Source: Adiantum capillus-veneris
Taxonomy: Eukaryota; Streptophyta; Polypodiopsida; Polypodiales; Pteridaceae
Direction: 5' to 3'
DNA: 64,000 nt
Assembly: GCA_014529385.2 (NCBI GenBank)
Contig: CM043967.1
Location: 128,937,182-129,001,181 of the forward strand
The notes below the pieces were generated by a model. The model was not told the origin of the DNA. It worked only from the letters and a program-made list of their open reading frames with translations, and did no database searches. Shown here in pieces: positions 1 to 9,947 of the stretch (position 1 is the first letter of the stretch; each line of letters begins with the position of its first letter). The translations under genes and the position numbers were made by a program.

Positions 1-2
1 CA

Positions 3-698
3 AGGGATAACTGTGATAATATGCCACCTACGGTTGTTAAGTACAAACTTCTTGAGGATGGGGTAGACAAGGAGGTTACAGTGACCTTTTGCTTGCATGA
101 TGATTTGATGGATGCATTTCACAAACATCAATGTATGTTTAGGACATATCCCTTTATCTCTGAAGATCGTTATTGGCAGTTAGCGAGTCTTGGGGCTAGT
201 TGGCATGATGAAGAATTGATTATAAGGTGCTATGTGGCTTTGTATGCATTTTTCCACCTTTTCAAGTGGAAAATGTCTTATGTGGAAGAAGAAGAATCTA
301 CTAGTGATAGCATTTTTGGAGAGAGTTTTCAATTTCGGAGTGGATTTGTTAATGCTTGGAGTGATGATCTCTTAGCCATAAGAAATGAAGAGCAGCTGAT
401 GCGTCAGGAAGATGATGTGCAATTTATGGTTGTCAATCGAATGGGATCTAATTATGAGATGCATTTTGAGGTATCTATGGTTCTGAATGATTGTGATAGC
501 TTTTGGTGTGAGATGGCGTGTAGCAACCTTGGAGGTGATTTATATCGTGCTTGGGATCCAGTTGGACAATGGCATTTTGGCAAGAAAAAGGATGGATTTT
601 TCTTTGATAGGGGTAGCCTGCTTGAGCATGTAGTTGGTTATATGTGTATGTGTAAGTTTCCCTATGATCCTGGAGGAAGTTTCGAATCATTTCTATAA
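3..698 (+). CDS. TR-GAG C-terminal domain, monomer b0 (5' cut by window)
   Basis: The open frame enters from the left edge and ends at a TAA at 696-698. It matches residues 51-281 of the intact b1 copy at 6953. I do not recognise the domain. It has no membrane segment, no zinc knuckle and no retroviral enzyme motif. It is rich in Trp, Phe, Asp and Cys, with an EEEE-type acidic run and a GKKKDG patch near the end. Only one residue (R for Q at VVNxMG) differs from b1. Confidence 0.6.
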   Translation, partial: RDNCDNMPPTVVKYKLLEDGVDKEVTVTFCLHDDLMDAFHKHQCMFRTYPFISEDRYWQLASLGASWHDEELIIRCYVALYAFFHLFKWKMSYVEEEESTSDSIFGESFQFRSGFVNAWSDDLLAIRNEEQLMRQEDDVQFMVVNRMGSNYEMHFEVSMVLNDCDSFWCEMACSNLGGDLYRAWDPVGQWHFGKKKDGFFFDRGSLLEHVVGYMCMCKFPYDPGGSFESFL

Positions 699-726
699 GT
701 TTTTTTTGTCACAAGTTGATGCAAGT

Positions 727-746
727 GTTGAGCATAAATGCTCAAC
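727..746 (+). other. Conserved hairpin after the TR-GAG stop codon
   Basis: GTTGAGCATAAATGCTCAAC has perfect 9-nt arms around AA, about 30 nt after the stop. The same hairpin follows every monomer: 4015-4034, 7827-7846, 11113-11132, 14925-14944, 18211-18230, 21471-21490 and 24771-24790. Its role is unknown. Confidence 0.75.
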
Positions 747-880
747 CAAGGGTTGGGCAATGATGATAAATCACTTTTGGCATGTACAAAGTAGCATTTA
801 TATGCATGGTCATATGTTCAAAAAGATGTAAATACATGAATTTGGGAGCTTTGCAAAGTGGTTTCAAGTTCGAAAAAAGA

Positions 881-1988
881 TGCAACGTGTACACATTGTG
901 AATAGTCAGGTTCGTGCGCTAGCAGTCGGACACATGTACATGCCCGTATAGGGTATCGGGGCCTTGCATATGGTTCTAGGTGGCTTATTTTGTCTCTAGA
1001 TAATGTGTTTGAGCTTTCTAGAATGTAAATAATTCAAGTGACAAGTGTGCGTACTCTTATCCCGCTCGAGAGGTTTGGGACATACAGTAATTGTCTATTT
1101 ACGGTGCCTTATCTGCGGCAATGCGTACACCGCCCTAGAAATGAACAAAAATAGAATTTGGGGATGTGGAAATGTTCTTTGGGTACCAAGGATCAAGCGT
1201 GGAAAATTTGGTGAATTTTGGAGTTCATTTGGGGTTTTTCCTGTGAAAAATGCCCACTAGGGGTCAAAAATGGCCAACACTGGGCCAAAAAAGGTCAAAA
1301 AATGGTCAAAAAGGGTGTGAAATGGCTTAAAATTGCCACATCACTCATGGTGCCATGATGGTCCATGCTGAGGGAGGACTTTAGAAGAGTAATATCAACA
1401 CTTTCACCCCTCTATGTGTAGGAGGAAGCAGGGTTCCTACAGGTGGTCTAGTGCAGTCCCGTCGCGTTCGCGTCCTGCTTTCGAGTGTGTGGAGGAGTGA
1501 ATGAGAGCTTTCTCTCTTCAATTTTGCACTTGTGAGAGTCTATGGAAGTTATGAGGTTTCCATGGATGTGTGTGTGCAAGGAATTGAGGGAAGAAGGTGC
1601 GCGGCTTTCTGCAAGATTATGTGACCCTGTATTGGTGCCATTAGGGTTGGCGCTACTCCAAAGAGTCCAATAGAGTGGAGTTTGGTGAAGCTTTTTCAAT
1701 GGTTTGAGAGTGGACCTTTTTGGCTGGAGTTTTTGTTTTGTTGATGGTTTTTCTTGTATATTTTTTTGACCATCAAGCGTCATTTCAACTGTTGATCACC
1801 TCGACTCACCTTGTAGTGTCTACGGGCAGGCAAGGGCTTGTAGGTCCAGGCGGTTTGAGTTTGAATTGAGCTTGTGGGTAGAGTTTTCAAGGAGATTTTG
1901 AGTGGTGTTGTGTGGGTTCGATTTCAAGTAAATTCCTTCTGTCGTGTTGAGTTGTCTGGGTGTGTGAGTGTGCGCACGACGTCTTTGG
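881..1988 (+). repeat. TR-GAG LTR 1 (3' end and primer site deleted)
   Basis: A purine tract GAAAAAAGA ends at 880 and is followed by TGCAACG. The stretch matches the 1104-bp LTR at 4169. Its last bases and the primer-site-like motif are missing: about 28 bp are deleted after GTCTTTGG near 1988. The same deletion occurs at about 9086 and 16184, always upstream of a type-a monomer. Confidence 0.6.
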
Positions 1989-2071
1989 AGAGCGAAAATT
2001 GCCGGTTGTGCACCCAGAATTTGGATTTTGAGCAGTGATGTACACAAATTTTGGATGTTGAAGGCAGTTTC

Positions 2072-2845
2072 ATGATGGTGGTGTCATTCCAACCATCAAT
2101 TTTCACAGGTTCTGAGGATGTAGACGATTGGCTTGCATCATATGAGTTCGACTTGACATGTTTATGCCATGCAGTTCCAAGTGAAGCGCAAAAGCTTGTA
2201 GGGATAGATCTGGTGGTCAGAGGTAATGCAAGAGAATGGTTTGAGAGATTGTCACAGCATGAAAAAGTGAATTGGGACAGCTTTAAGATATGCCTTTTGA
2301 AGCGGTTTAAAAAGGTGATTCCTCACCAAGATGCATGGAAACAGGTCACTAGTTTGTTTATGCAAGAGCACGAGTCTGTTGCAGATTTTTGGTCAAAATT
2401 TGATGATTCTTGGAGAGTGTGGAAAGATTCTCTATTGCATGTGGAAGCCATATCTAAAAAGGAATTTTATTCCGCATTTACAAATAGCCAAAGAATACAG
2501 GTATTCACGAGTTTGTTACGACCAATCCATAAGGTAAAAGTGCAAGATAAAGAGCCGAATTCCATGCGTGAAGCATTGAGGATAGCACTGCAAAAAGAAA
2601 GAAAGCTATGCGTTGCCACAGGCATGAAGTTCCCTTTTTCAATACGTGGTATGGATAGTGTATATGACCTTTATGTGCATAAATTCATAGTTGCAGGTGC
2701 TCACGCTAGCAAGGATAATAGCTTGGATACAGGTGTGGATTCCCATATGCGCAAACTCGATGCAAATGAAATATGTGAAGCAATTTTGGAGAGCATACAC
2801 ATGCCAATGGTGCAAAATGGCAAGGACGCAGTAAGACAAATGTGA
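2072..2845 (+). CDS. Retrotransposon Gag-like protein, monomer a1
   Basis: The frame has 257 codons from the first ATG (2072); the in-frame TTG at 2051 lies just after a stop at 2036. It has the layout of the Ty3-type Retrotrans_gag capsid family: an FxGSEDxDDWL motif near residues 11-20, AREWF near 58, a Phe-rich segment near 73, a LFMQEHESVADFW segment near 100 and an EALRIALQKE helix near 172. It probably forms the capsid shell of retrotransposon particles. No CCHC knuckle is present. An extra A in GCAGTAAGAC causes a frameshift that cuts it from the acidic linker at 2845. Confidence 0.75.
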   Translation: MMVVSFQPSIFTGSEDVDDWLASYEFDLTCLCHAVPSEAQKLVGIDLVVRGNAREWFERLSQHEKVNWDSFKICLLKRFKKVIPHQDAWKQVTSLFMQEHESVADFWSKFDDSWRVWKDSLLHVEAISKKEFYSAFTNSQRIQVFTSLLRPIHKVKVQDKEPNSMREALRIALQKERKLCVATGMKFPFSIRGMDSVYDLYVHKFIVAGAHASKDNSLDTGVDSHMRKLDANEICEAILESIHMPMVQNGKDAVRQM

Positions 2846-2849
2846 AAGT

Positions 2850-3092
2850 TTGAGCACTAGCACGGAAAGTGAAGATGATGAAACTAAAATTCACAAGGAT
2901 GAGGCAACCTATGATGGTGACACATCTGATGTTTGTGAGAGTTGGTGCGATGATGTATGTGATGATGACATAGAGTCACTAGATCCATTGAAGGATATGG
3001 TAGCCTTGCACAAAGAGCAACGTATCTTTTGGGAAGCAGCTTTGCAGAAACATGGCATGGATGCTTGCAGTGATGATGAGATTATATGCTAG
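2850..3092 (+). pseudogene. TR-GAG acidic linker, monomer a1
   Basis: About 80 codons are rich in Asp, Glu and Ser (STESEDDE, CDDVCDDDIE), frameshifted from the gag frame. They end at TAG 3090-3092, and the C-terminal domain follows in the same frame. Acidic low-complexity linkers of this sort are probably disordered. I know of no family match. Confidence 0.55.
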
Positions 3093-3986
3093 GGTCAGGG
3101 AGTTTCCACATCAAGCAAAGATGTAGGAGATAATGATGTTATGATGGTTGATGTGGCCTTGGGTCCATGTGCTTTACCAGAGCTAGGGGTTGGGCAACGC
3201 TATAGTGGTTGTGATGCAGAGACATTGGGTCATGAAGATTATATGGATGAGTTCTATGTGTGCAAGGATTTGATGCTAGTGCCATCTCCAAGGGATAACA
3301 GTGAGAATATGCCACCTACGGTTGTTAAGTATAAACTTCTTGAGGATCGGGTAGACAAGGAGGTTACAGTGACCTTTTGCTTGCATGATGATTTGATTGA
3401 TGCATTTCACAAACTTCAATGTATGTTTAGGACATATCCCTTTATCTGTGAAGATCGTAATTGGAAGTTAGCGAGTCTTTGGGCTAGTTGGCATGATGAA
3501 GACTTGATTATAAGGTGCTATGTGGCTTTGTATGCATGTTTCCAGCTTTTCAAGTGGAAAATGTCTTATGTGGAAGAAGAAGAATCTGCTAGTTATAGCA
3601 TTTTTGGAGAGAGTTTTCAATTTTGGAGTGGATTTGTTAATGCTTGGAGTGATGATCTCTTCGCCGTAAGAAATGAAGAGCAGATGATGCGTCAGGAAGA
3701 TGATGTGAAAATTATGGTTGTCAATCGAATGGGATCTAATTATGAGATGCATTTTGAGGTATCTATGGTTTTGAATGATTGTGATAGCTTCTAGTGTGAG
3801 ATGGCGTGTAGCAACCTTCGAGAGGATTTATATCGTGCTTGGGATCCTGTTGGACAACGGCAATTCGGCAAGAAAAAGGATGTTTTTTTCTTTGATATGG
3901 GTAGCATGCTTGAGCATGTAGTTGGTTCTATGCGGATGTATAAGTTTACCTATGATCCTGGAGGAAGTTTGCAATCATTTTTATAG
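3093..3986 (+). pseudogene. TR-GAG C-terminal domain, monomer a1 (nonsense)
   Basis: The frame continues from the UAG at 3090. The first ATG is 3141. The domain is open to 3794, where TAG replaces the TGG (Trp) of type b, and continues in frame to 3986. The same nonsense occurs in a2 and a3, so it predates amplification of the 7.1-kb unit. Confidence 0.6.
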
Positions 3987-4168
3987 ATTTTTTTTGTCAC
4001 ACTTTGATGCAAGTGTTGAGCATAAATGCTCAACTAGGGGTTGGGCAATGATGATAAATCACTTTTGGCATGTACAAAGTAGCATTTATATGATTGGTCA
4101 TATGTTCAAAAACATGTAAATACATGAATTTGGGAGCTTTGAAAAGTGGTTTGAAGTTCGAAAAGAGA

Positions 4169-5272
4169 TGCATCCTATACACATTGTGAATAGTCAAGTT
4201 CGCGTGCTAGCAGTCGAACACATGTACATGCCCGTATAGGGTATCGGGGCCTTGGATATGGTTCTAGGTGGCTTATTTTGGCTCTAGATAATGTTTTTGA
4301 GCTTTCTAGAATGTAAATAATGCAAGTGACAAGTGTGGGTACTCTCATCCCGCTTGAGAAGTTTGGGACATGCAGTAATTGTCTATTTACAGTGCCTGAT
4401 CTGCGACAATGCGTGCACCGCCCTAGAAATGAACAAAAATAGAATTTGGGGATGTGGAAATGTGCTTTCGGTATTGAGGATCAATTGTACGAAATTTGGT
4501 GAATTTTGGAGTCCGTTTGTGGTTTTTCCTGCGAAAAATGCGCGCCAGGGATCAAAACTGGCCAAAAAAGGTCAAAAAATGGTCAAAAAGGGTGTGAAAT
4601 GGCTTAAAATTGCCACATCACTCACGGTGCCATGATGGTCCAGGCTGAGGGAGAACTTTAGAAGAGGAATGTCAACACTTTCACCCGTCTGTGTGTAGGA
4701 GGAAGCAGGGTTCCTACAGGTGGTCTAGTGCAGTCCCGTCGCGTTCGCGTCCTGTTTTCGAGTGTGTGGAGGAGTGAATGAGAGCTTTCTCTCTTCAATT
4801 TTGCACTTGGGAGATTCTATGGAAGTTATGAGGTTTCCATGGATGTGTGTGTGCAAGGAATTGAGGGAAGAAGGTACAGCTTTCTGCAAGACTATGTGAC
4901 CCTGTATCGGTGCCATTAGGGTTGGCGCTACTCCAAAGAGTCCAACAGAGTGGAGTTTGGTGAAGCTTTTGCAATGGTTTGAGAGTGGCCTTTTGTGGGT
5001 GGAGTTTTTGGTTTTCTGATGGTTTTTATTGTATATTTTGGTCACCATCAAGCGTGATTTCAAGTGTTGATCACCTCGACTGACCTTGTAGTGTCTGCGG
5101 GCAGGCAAGGTCTTGTAGGTCGAGGCATTTGGAGTTTGAATTGAGCTTGTGGGTAGAGTTTTCAGGGAGATTTTGAGTGGTGGTGTGTGTGGGTTTGAAT
5201 TCAAGTAAATTCCTTGTGTGGTGTTGAGTTGTCTTGGTGTGTGAGTGTGCGCACGGCGTCTTTGGTCCATCA
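4169..5272 (+). repeat. TR-GAG LTR 2, complete, 1104 bp
   Basis: The purine tract GAAAAGAGA precedes TGCATCC, and the stretch ends TCCATCA just before a primer-site-like motif. An alternative start is the TGATGCAAG before the hairpin at 4015, which would pair better with CATCA but lacks a purine tract. Two GGTCAAAAA repeats lie near 4569-4590. I saw no clear TATA box. Confidence 0.65.
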
Positions 5273-5277
5273 TCCTT

Positions 5278-5297
5278 TGGCGATCCCGCTGGGGAGC
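5278..5297 (+). promoter_or_regulatory. Primer-binding-site-like motif (TR-GAG)
   Basis: TGGCGATCCCGCTGGGGAGC starts 5 nt after the LTR end. The TGGCG...GGGGA shape recalls the tRNA-primed sites of plant Tat/Athila-type Ty3 elements, but I could not assign the tRNA. Confidence 0.5.
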
Positions 5298-5375
5298 AAA
5301 AATTGCCGGTTGTGCACCCAGAATTAATATTTTGAGCAATGATGTACACAAATTTTGGATGTTGAAGGTAGTTTC

Positions 5376-6005
5376 ATGATGGTGGTGTCATTCCAACCAT
5401 CAATTTTCATAGGTTCTGAGGATGCAGACGATTGGCTTGCATCATATGAGTTTGACTTGACATGTTTATGCTGTGCAGTTCCAAGTGAGGCACAAAAGCT
5501 TGTAGGTATCTATCTGGTGGTCAGAGGTAATGCAAGAGAATGGTTTCAGAGATTTTCACAAGATGACAAAGTGAATTGGGACAGCTTTAAGATATGCTTT
5601 TTGAAGCGGTTTAAAAAGGTGATTCCTCACCAAGATGCATGGAAACAGGTCACTAGTTTGTTTATGCAAGAGCACGAGTCTGTTTTGCAGATTTTTGGTC
5701 AAGATTTGATAATGCTTGGAGAGTGTGGAAAGATACTCTATTGCATGTGGAAGCCATGTCTAAAGAAGAATTTTATCCCGTATTTACAAGTAGCCAAAGA
5801 ATATAGGTATTCACGAGTTTGTTACGACCAATCCTTAAAGTGAAAGTGGAAGAGAAAGAGTCGAATTCCATGCGTGAAGCATTGAAGATAGCACTGCAAA
5901 AAGAAAGAAATCTATGCGTTTCCACACGCATGAAGTTCCATTTTTCAATACGTGGTATGGATAGTGTAGACGACCGTTATGTGCAAAAAGGCACAGTTGG
6001 CAGGT
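5376..6005 (+). pseudogene. TR-GAG gag, monomer b1 (frameshifted and truncated)
   Basis: The first ATG is 5376. The gag frame is intact to about 5685, where GTTTTGCAG replaces GTTGCAG and shifts the frame; it stops at 5843. The remaining gag sequence stays recognisable in another frame (5819-6016). It is then cut by an LTR-derived piece at 6006. Type-b hallmarks are IGSEDADDW and GIYLVVRG. Confidence 0.65.
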
Positions 6006-6556
6006 GCACATTGTGAATAGTCAGGTTCGCGCGCTAGCAGTCGAACACATGTACATGCCCGTATAGGGTATCGGGGCCTTGGATATGGTTCTAGGTGGCT
6101 TATTTTGGCTCTAGATAATTTTTTTGAGCTTTCTAGATTGTAAATAATGCAAGTCACAAGTGTGGGTACTCTCATCCCGCTCGAGAAGTTTGGGACATGC
6201 AGTAATTGTCTATTTACGGTGCCTGATCTGCGGCGATGCGTGCACCGCCCTAGAAGTGGTCGAAAATAGAATTTGGGGATGTGGAAATGTTCTTTGGGTA
6301 TCTAGGGTCAAGCGTGCCAAATTTGGTGAATTTTGGAGTCCGTTTGGGGTTTTCCCTGCGAAAAATGCCCGCCGGGGGTCAAAATTGGCCAAAAGTTGGC
6401 CAAAAAAGGTCAAAAAATGGTCAAAAAGGGTGTGAAATGGCTTAAAATTGCCACACCACTCACAGTTCCGTGATGTTCCAGGCTGAGGGAGGACTTTAAA
6501 AGAGCAATATCAACACTTTCACCCCTCTGTGTATAGGAGAAAGCAGGGTTCCTACA
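6006..6556 (+). repeat. Partial TR-GAG LTR lodged inside gag of monomer b1
   Basis: The stretch begins ACATTGTGAATAG and ends GGTTCCTACA. It matches the first half of the adjacent LTR from about 10 nt in, and replaces about 50 bp of gag. There is no target duplication. It accounts for the 490-bp extra length of type-b monomers. Confidence 0.8.
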
Positions 6557-6901
6557 TCTGTGCAAACTCGATGCAAATGAAATATGTGAAGCAATTTTGG
6601 AGACCATACACATGCCAATGGTGCAAAATGGCAAGGACGCAGTAGAAAAATGTGAAAGTTTGATCACTAGCACAGAAAGTGAAGATGATGAAACTAAACT
6701 TCACAAGGATGAGGCAACGTATGATGGTGACACATCTGATGTTTGTGAGAGTTGGTGCGATGATGTATGTGATGATGACCTAGAGTCACTAGATCCATTG
6801 AAGGATATGGTAGCCTTGCATAAAGAGCAACGTATCTTTTGGGAAGAAGCTTTCAGCAACATGGCATGGATGCTTGTATTGATGATGAGATGATGGGCTA
6901 G
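6557..6901 (+). pseudogene. TR-GAG acidic linker, monomer b1
   Basis: Gag/linker sequence resumes at TGCAAACTCGATG and is open from an ATG-like start at 6597 to 6893. A short deletion (GAAGAAGCTTTCAGC against GAAGCAGCTTTGCAGC) shifts its frame near the end. The family UAG is at 6899-6901, in frame with the following domain. Confidence 0.55.
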
Positions 6902-6952
6902 GGTCAGGGAGTTTCCACATCAAGCAAAGATGACGTAGGAGATAATGGTGCT

Positions 6953-7798
6953 ATGATGGTTGATGTGACCTTGGGTACATGTGCTTTACCAGAGCTAGGG
7001 GTTGGGCAACCCTATAGTGGATGTCATGCAGAGGCATTAGGTCATGAAGATTATATGGATGAGTTCTATGGGTGCAAGGATTTGATGCTAGTGCCATCTC
7101 CAAGGGATAACTGTGATAATATGCCACCTACGGTTGTTAAGTACAAACTTCTTGAGGATGGGGTAGACAAGGAGGTTACAGTGACCTTTTGCTTGCATGA
7201 TGATTTGATGGATGCATTTCACAAACATCAATGTATGTTTAGGACATATCCCTTTATCTCTGAAGATCGTTATTGGCAGTTAGCGAGTCTTGGGGCTAGT
7301 TGGCATGATGAAGAATTGATTATAAGGTGCTATGTGGCTTTGTATGCATTTTTCCACCTTTTCAAGTGGAAAATGTCTTATGTGGAAGAAGAAGAATCTA
7401 CTAGTGATAGCATTTTTGGAGAGAGTTTTCAATTTCGGAGTGGATTTGTTAATGCTTGGAGTGATGATCTCTTAGCCATAAGAAATGAAGAGCAGCTGAT
7501 GCGTCAGGAAGATGATGTGCAATTTATGGTTGTCAATCAAATGGGATCTAATTATGAGATGCATTTTGAGGTATCTATGGTTCTGAATGATTGTGATAGC
7601 TTTTGGTGTGAGATGGCGTGTAGCAACCTTGGAGGTGATTTATATCGTGCTTGGGATCCAGTTGGACAATGGCATTTTGGCAAGAAAAAGGATGGATTTT
7701 TCTTTGATAGGGGTAGCCTGCTTGAGCATGTAGTTGGTTATATGTGTATGTGTAAGTTTCCCTATGATCCTGGAGGAAGTTTCGAATCATTTCTATAA
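6953..7798 (+). CDS. TR-GAG C-terminal domain, monomer b1 (intact)
   Basis: This is an uninterrupted 281-codon frame, 51 nt after the in-frame UAG at 6899. It starts MMVDV and ends ESFL at TAA. I do not recognise the family. Visible traits are a Cys/Asp-rich start (GCHAEAL, YMDEFYGCKDL), a central YVALYAFFHLFKWK hydrophobic helix, an acidic VEEEES stretch, and a C-terminal AWDPVGQWHFGKKKDG with basic residues. It may be a second structural or nucleic-acid-binding part of the gag polyprotein, but that is only a guess. The b2 copy encodes essentially the same protein. Confidence 0.6.
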   Translation: MMVDVTLGTCALPELGVGQPYSGCHAEALGHEDYMDEFYGCKDLMLVPSPRDNCDNMPPTVVKYKLLEDGVDKEVTVTFCLHDDLMDAFHKHQCMFRTYPFISEDRYWQLASLGASWHDEELIIRCYVALYAFFHLFKWKMSYVEEEESTSDSIFGESFQFRSGFVNAWSDDLLAIRNEEQLMRQEDDVQFMVVNQMGSNYEMHFEVSMVLNDCDSFWCEMACSNLGGDLYRAWDPVGQWHFGKKKDGFFFDRGSLLEHVVGYMCMCKFPYDPGGSFESFL

Positions 7799-7980
7799 GT
7801 TTTTTTTGTCACAAGTTGATGCAAGTGTTGAGCATAAATGCTCAACCAAGGGTTGGGCAATGATGATAAATCACTTTTGGCATGTACAAAGTAGCATTTA
7901 TATGCATTGTCATATGTTCAAAAAGATGTAAATACATGAATTTGGGAGCTTTGCAAAGTGGTTTCAAGTTCGAAAAAAGA

Positions 7981-9086
7981 TGCAACGTGTACACATTGTG
8001 AATAGTCAGGTTCGTGCGCTAGCAGTCGGACACATGTAGATGCCCGTATAGGGTATCGGGGCCTTGCATATGGTTCTAGGTGGCTTATTTTGTCTCTAGA
8101 TAATGTGTTTGAGCTTTCTAGAATGTAAATAATTCAAGTGACAAGTTTGCGTACTCTTATCCCGCTCGAGAGGTTTGGGACATACAGTAATTGTCTATTT
8201 ACGGTGCCTTATCTGCGGCAATGCGTACACCGCCCTAGAAATGAACAAAAATAGAATTTGGGGATGTGGAAATGTTCTTTGGGTATCAAGGATCAAGCGT
8301 GGAAAATTTGGTGAATTTTGGAGTTCATTTGGGGTTTTTCCTGTGAAAAATGCCCACTAGGGGTCAAAAATGGCCAACACTGGGCCAAAAAAGGTCAAAA
8401 AATGGTCAAAAAGGGTGTGAAATGGCTTAAAATTGCCACATCACTCATGGTGCCATGATGGTCCATGCTGAGGGAGGACTTTAGAAGAGTAATATCAACA
8501 CTTTCACCCCTCTATGTGTAGGAGGAAGCAGGGTTCCTACAGGTGGTCTAGTGCAGTCCCGTCGCGTTCGCGTCCTACTTTCGAGTGTGTGGAGGAGTGA
8601 ATGAGAGCTTTCTCTCTTCAATTTTGCACTTGGGAGAGTCTATGGAAGTTATGAGGTTTCCATGGATGTGTGTGTGCAAGGAATTGAGGGAAGAAGGTGC
8701 GGCTTTCTGCAAGACTATGTGACCCTGTATTGGTGCCATTAGGGTTGGCGCTACTCCAAAGAGTCCAATAGAGTGGAGTTTGGTGAAGCTTTTTCAATGG
8801 TTTGAGAGTGGACTTTCTTGGCTAGAGTTTTTGTTTTGTTGATGGTTTTTCTTGTATATTTTGTTGATGATCAAGCGTCATTTCAACTGTTGATCACCTC
8901 GACTCACCTTGTAGTGTCTGCGGGCAGGCTAGGGCTTGTAGGTCCAGGCGGTTGGAGTTTGAATTGAGCTTGTGGGTAGAGTTTTCAAGGATATTTTGAG
9001 TGGTGTTGTGTGGGTTCGATTTCAAGTAAATTCCTTGTGTCGTGTTGAGTTGTCTGGGTGTGTGAGTGTGTGCACGACATCTTTGG
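7981..9086 (+). repeat. TR-GAG LTR 3 (primer site deleted)
   Basis: It matches LTR 1 at +7098/7100 spacing and has the same 28-bp terminal deletion upstream of monomer a2. Confidence 0.6.
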
Positions 9087-9169
9087 AGAGCAAAAATTGC
9101 CGGTTGTGCACCCAAAATTTGGATTTTGAGCAGTGATGTACACAAATTTTGGATGTTGAAGGCAGTTTC

Positions 9170-9943
9170 ATGATGGTGGTGTCATTCCAACCATCAATTT
9201 TCACAGGTTCTGAGGATGTAGACGATTGGCTTGCATCATATGAGTTCGACTTGACATGTTTATGCCGTGCAGTTCCAAGTGAAGCGCAAAAGCTTGTAGG
9301 GATAGATCTGGTGGTCAGAGGTAATGCAAGAGAATGGTTTGAGAGATTGTCACAGCATGAAAAAGTGAATTGGGACAGCTTTAAGATATGCCTTTTGAAG
9401 CGGTTTAAAAAGGTGATTCCTCACCAAGATGCATGGAAACAGGTCACTAGTTTGTTTATGCAAGAGCACGAGTCTGTTACAGATTTTTGGTCAAAATTTG
9501 ATGATTCTTGGAGAGTGTGGAAAGATTCTCTATTGCATGTGGAAGCCATATCTAAAAAGGAATTTTATTCCGCATTTACAAATAGCCAAAGAATACAGGT
9601 ATTCACGAGTTTGTTACGACCAATCCATAAGGTAAAAGTGCAAGATAAAGAGCCGAATTCCATGCGTGAAGCATTGAGGATAGCACTGCAAAAAGAAAGA
9701 AAGCTATGCGTTGCCACAGGCATGAAGTTCCCTTTTTCAATACGTGGTATGGATAGTGTATATGACCTTTATGTGCATAAATTCATAGTTGCAGGTGCTC
9801 ACGCTAGCAAGGATAATAGCTTGGATACAGGTGTGGATTCCCATATGCGCAAACTCGATGCAAATGAAATATGTGAAGCAATTTTGGAGAGCATACACAT
9901 GCCAATGGTGCAAAATGGCAAGGACGCAGTAAGACAAATGTGA
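9170..9943 (+). CDS. Retrotransposon Gag-like protein, monomer a2
   Basis: This is the 257-codon equivalent of a1 gag, with two residue changes (R for H in CxAVP; T for A in ESVxDF). It ends at the same frameshift as a1, seen as VRQM before the stop. Confidence 0.75.
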   Translation: MMVVSFQPSIFTGSEDVDDWLASYEFDLTCLCRAVPSEAQKLVGIDLVVRGNAREWFERLSQHEKVNWDSFKICLLKRFKKVIPHQDAWKQVTSLFMQEHESVTDFWSKFDDSWRVWKDSLLHVEAISKKEFYSAFTNSQRIQVFTSLLRPIHKVKVQDKEPNSMREALRIALQKERKLCVATGMKFPFSIRGMDSVYDLYVHKFIVAGAHASKDNSLDTGVDSHMRKLDANEICEAILESIHMPMVQNGKDAVRQM

Positions 9944-9947
9944 AAGT

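Larger units (their letters stand above)
1..7100 (+). repeat. Higher-order repeat copy 1 (b0 end, a1, b1 start)
   Basis: Position 1 is equivalent to 7101 and 14199. The copy is 2 bp longer than copy 2, including an extra GC near 1600. In the first 700 bases I saw one substitution against copy 2. Its two gag-bearing monomers are type a (2051-5354) and type b (from 5355). Confidence 0.85.

Noticed and set aside
4725-5351. Long antisense frame (208 codons) across the array LTR, repeated at 11934 and 18932
   Set aside because: It lies wholly in the LTR opposite to gag, has a low-complexity Thr/His/Ser composition and no family features. Its repeats only reflect the array.
6006-6556. Independent solo LTR of a second small element (starts TG, ends CA)
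   Set aside because: It is colinear with the neighbouring array LTR, has no target duplication, and both ends lie inside that LTR.
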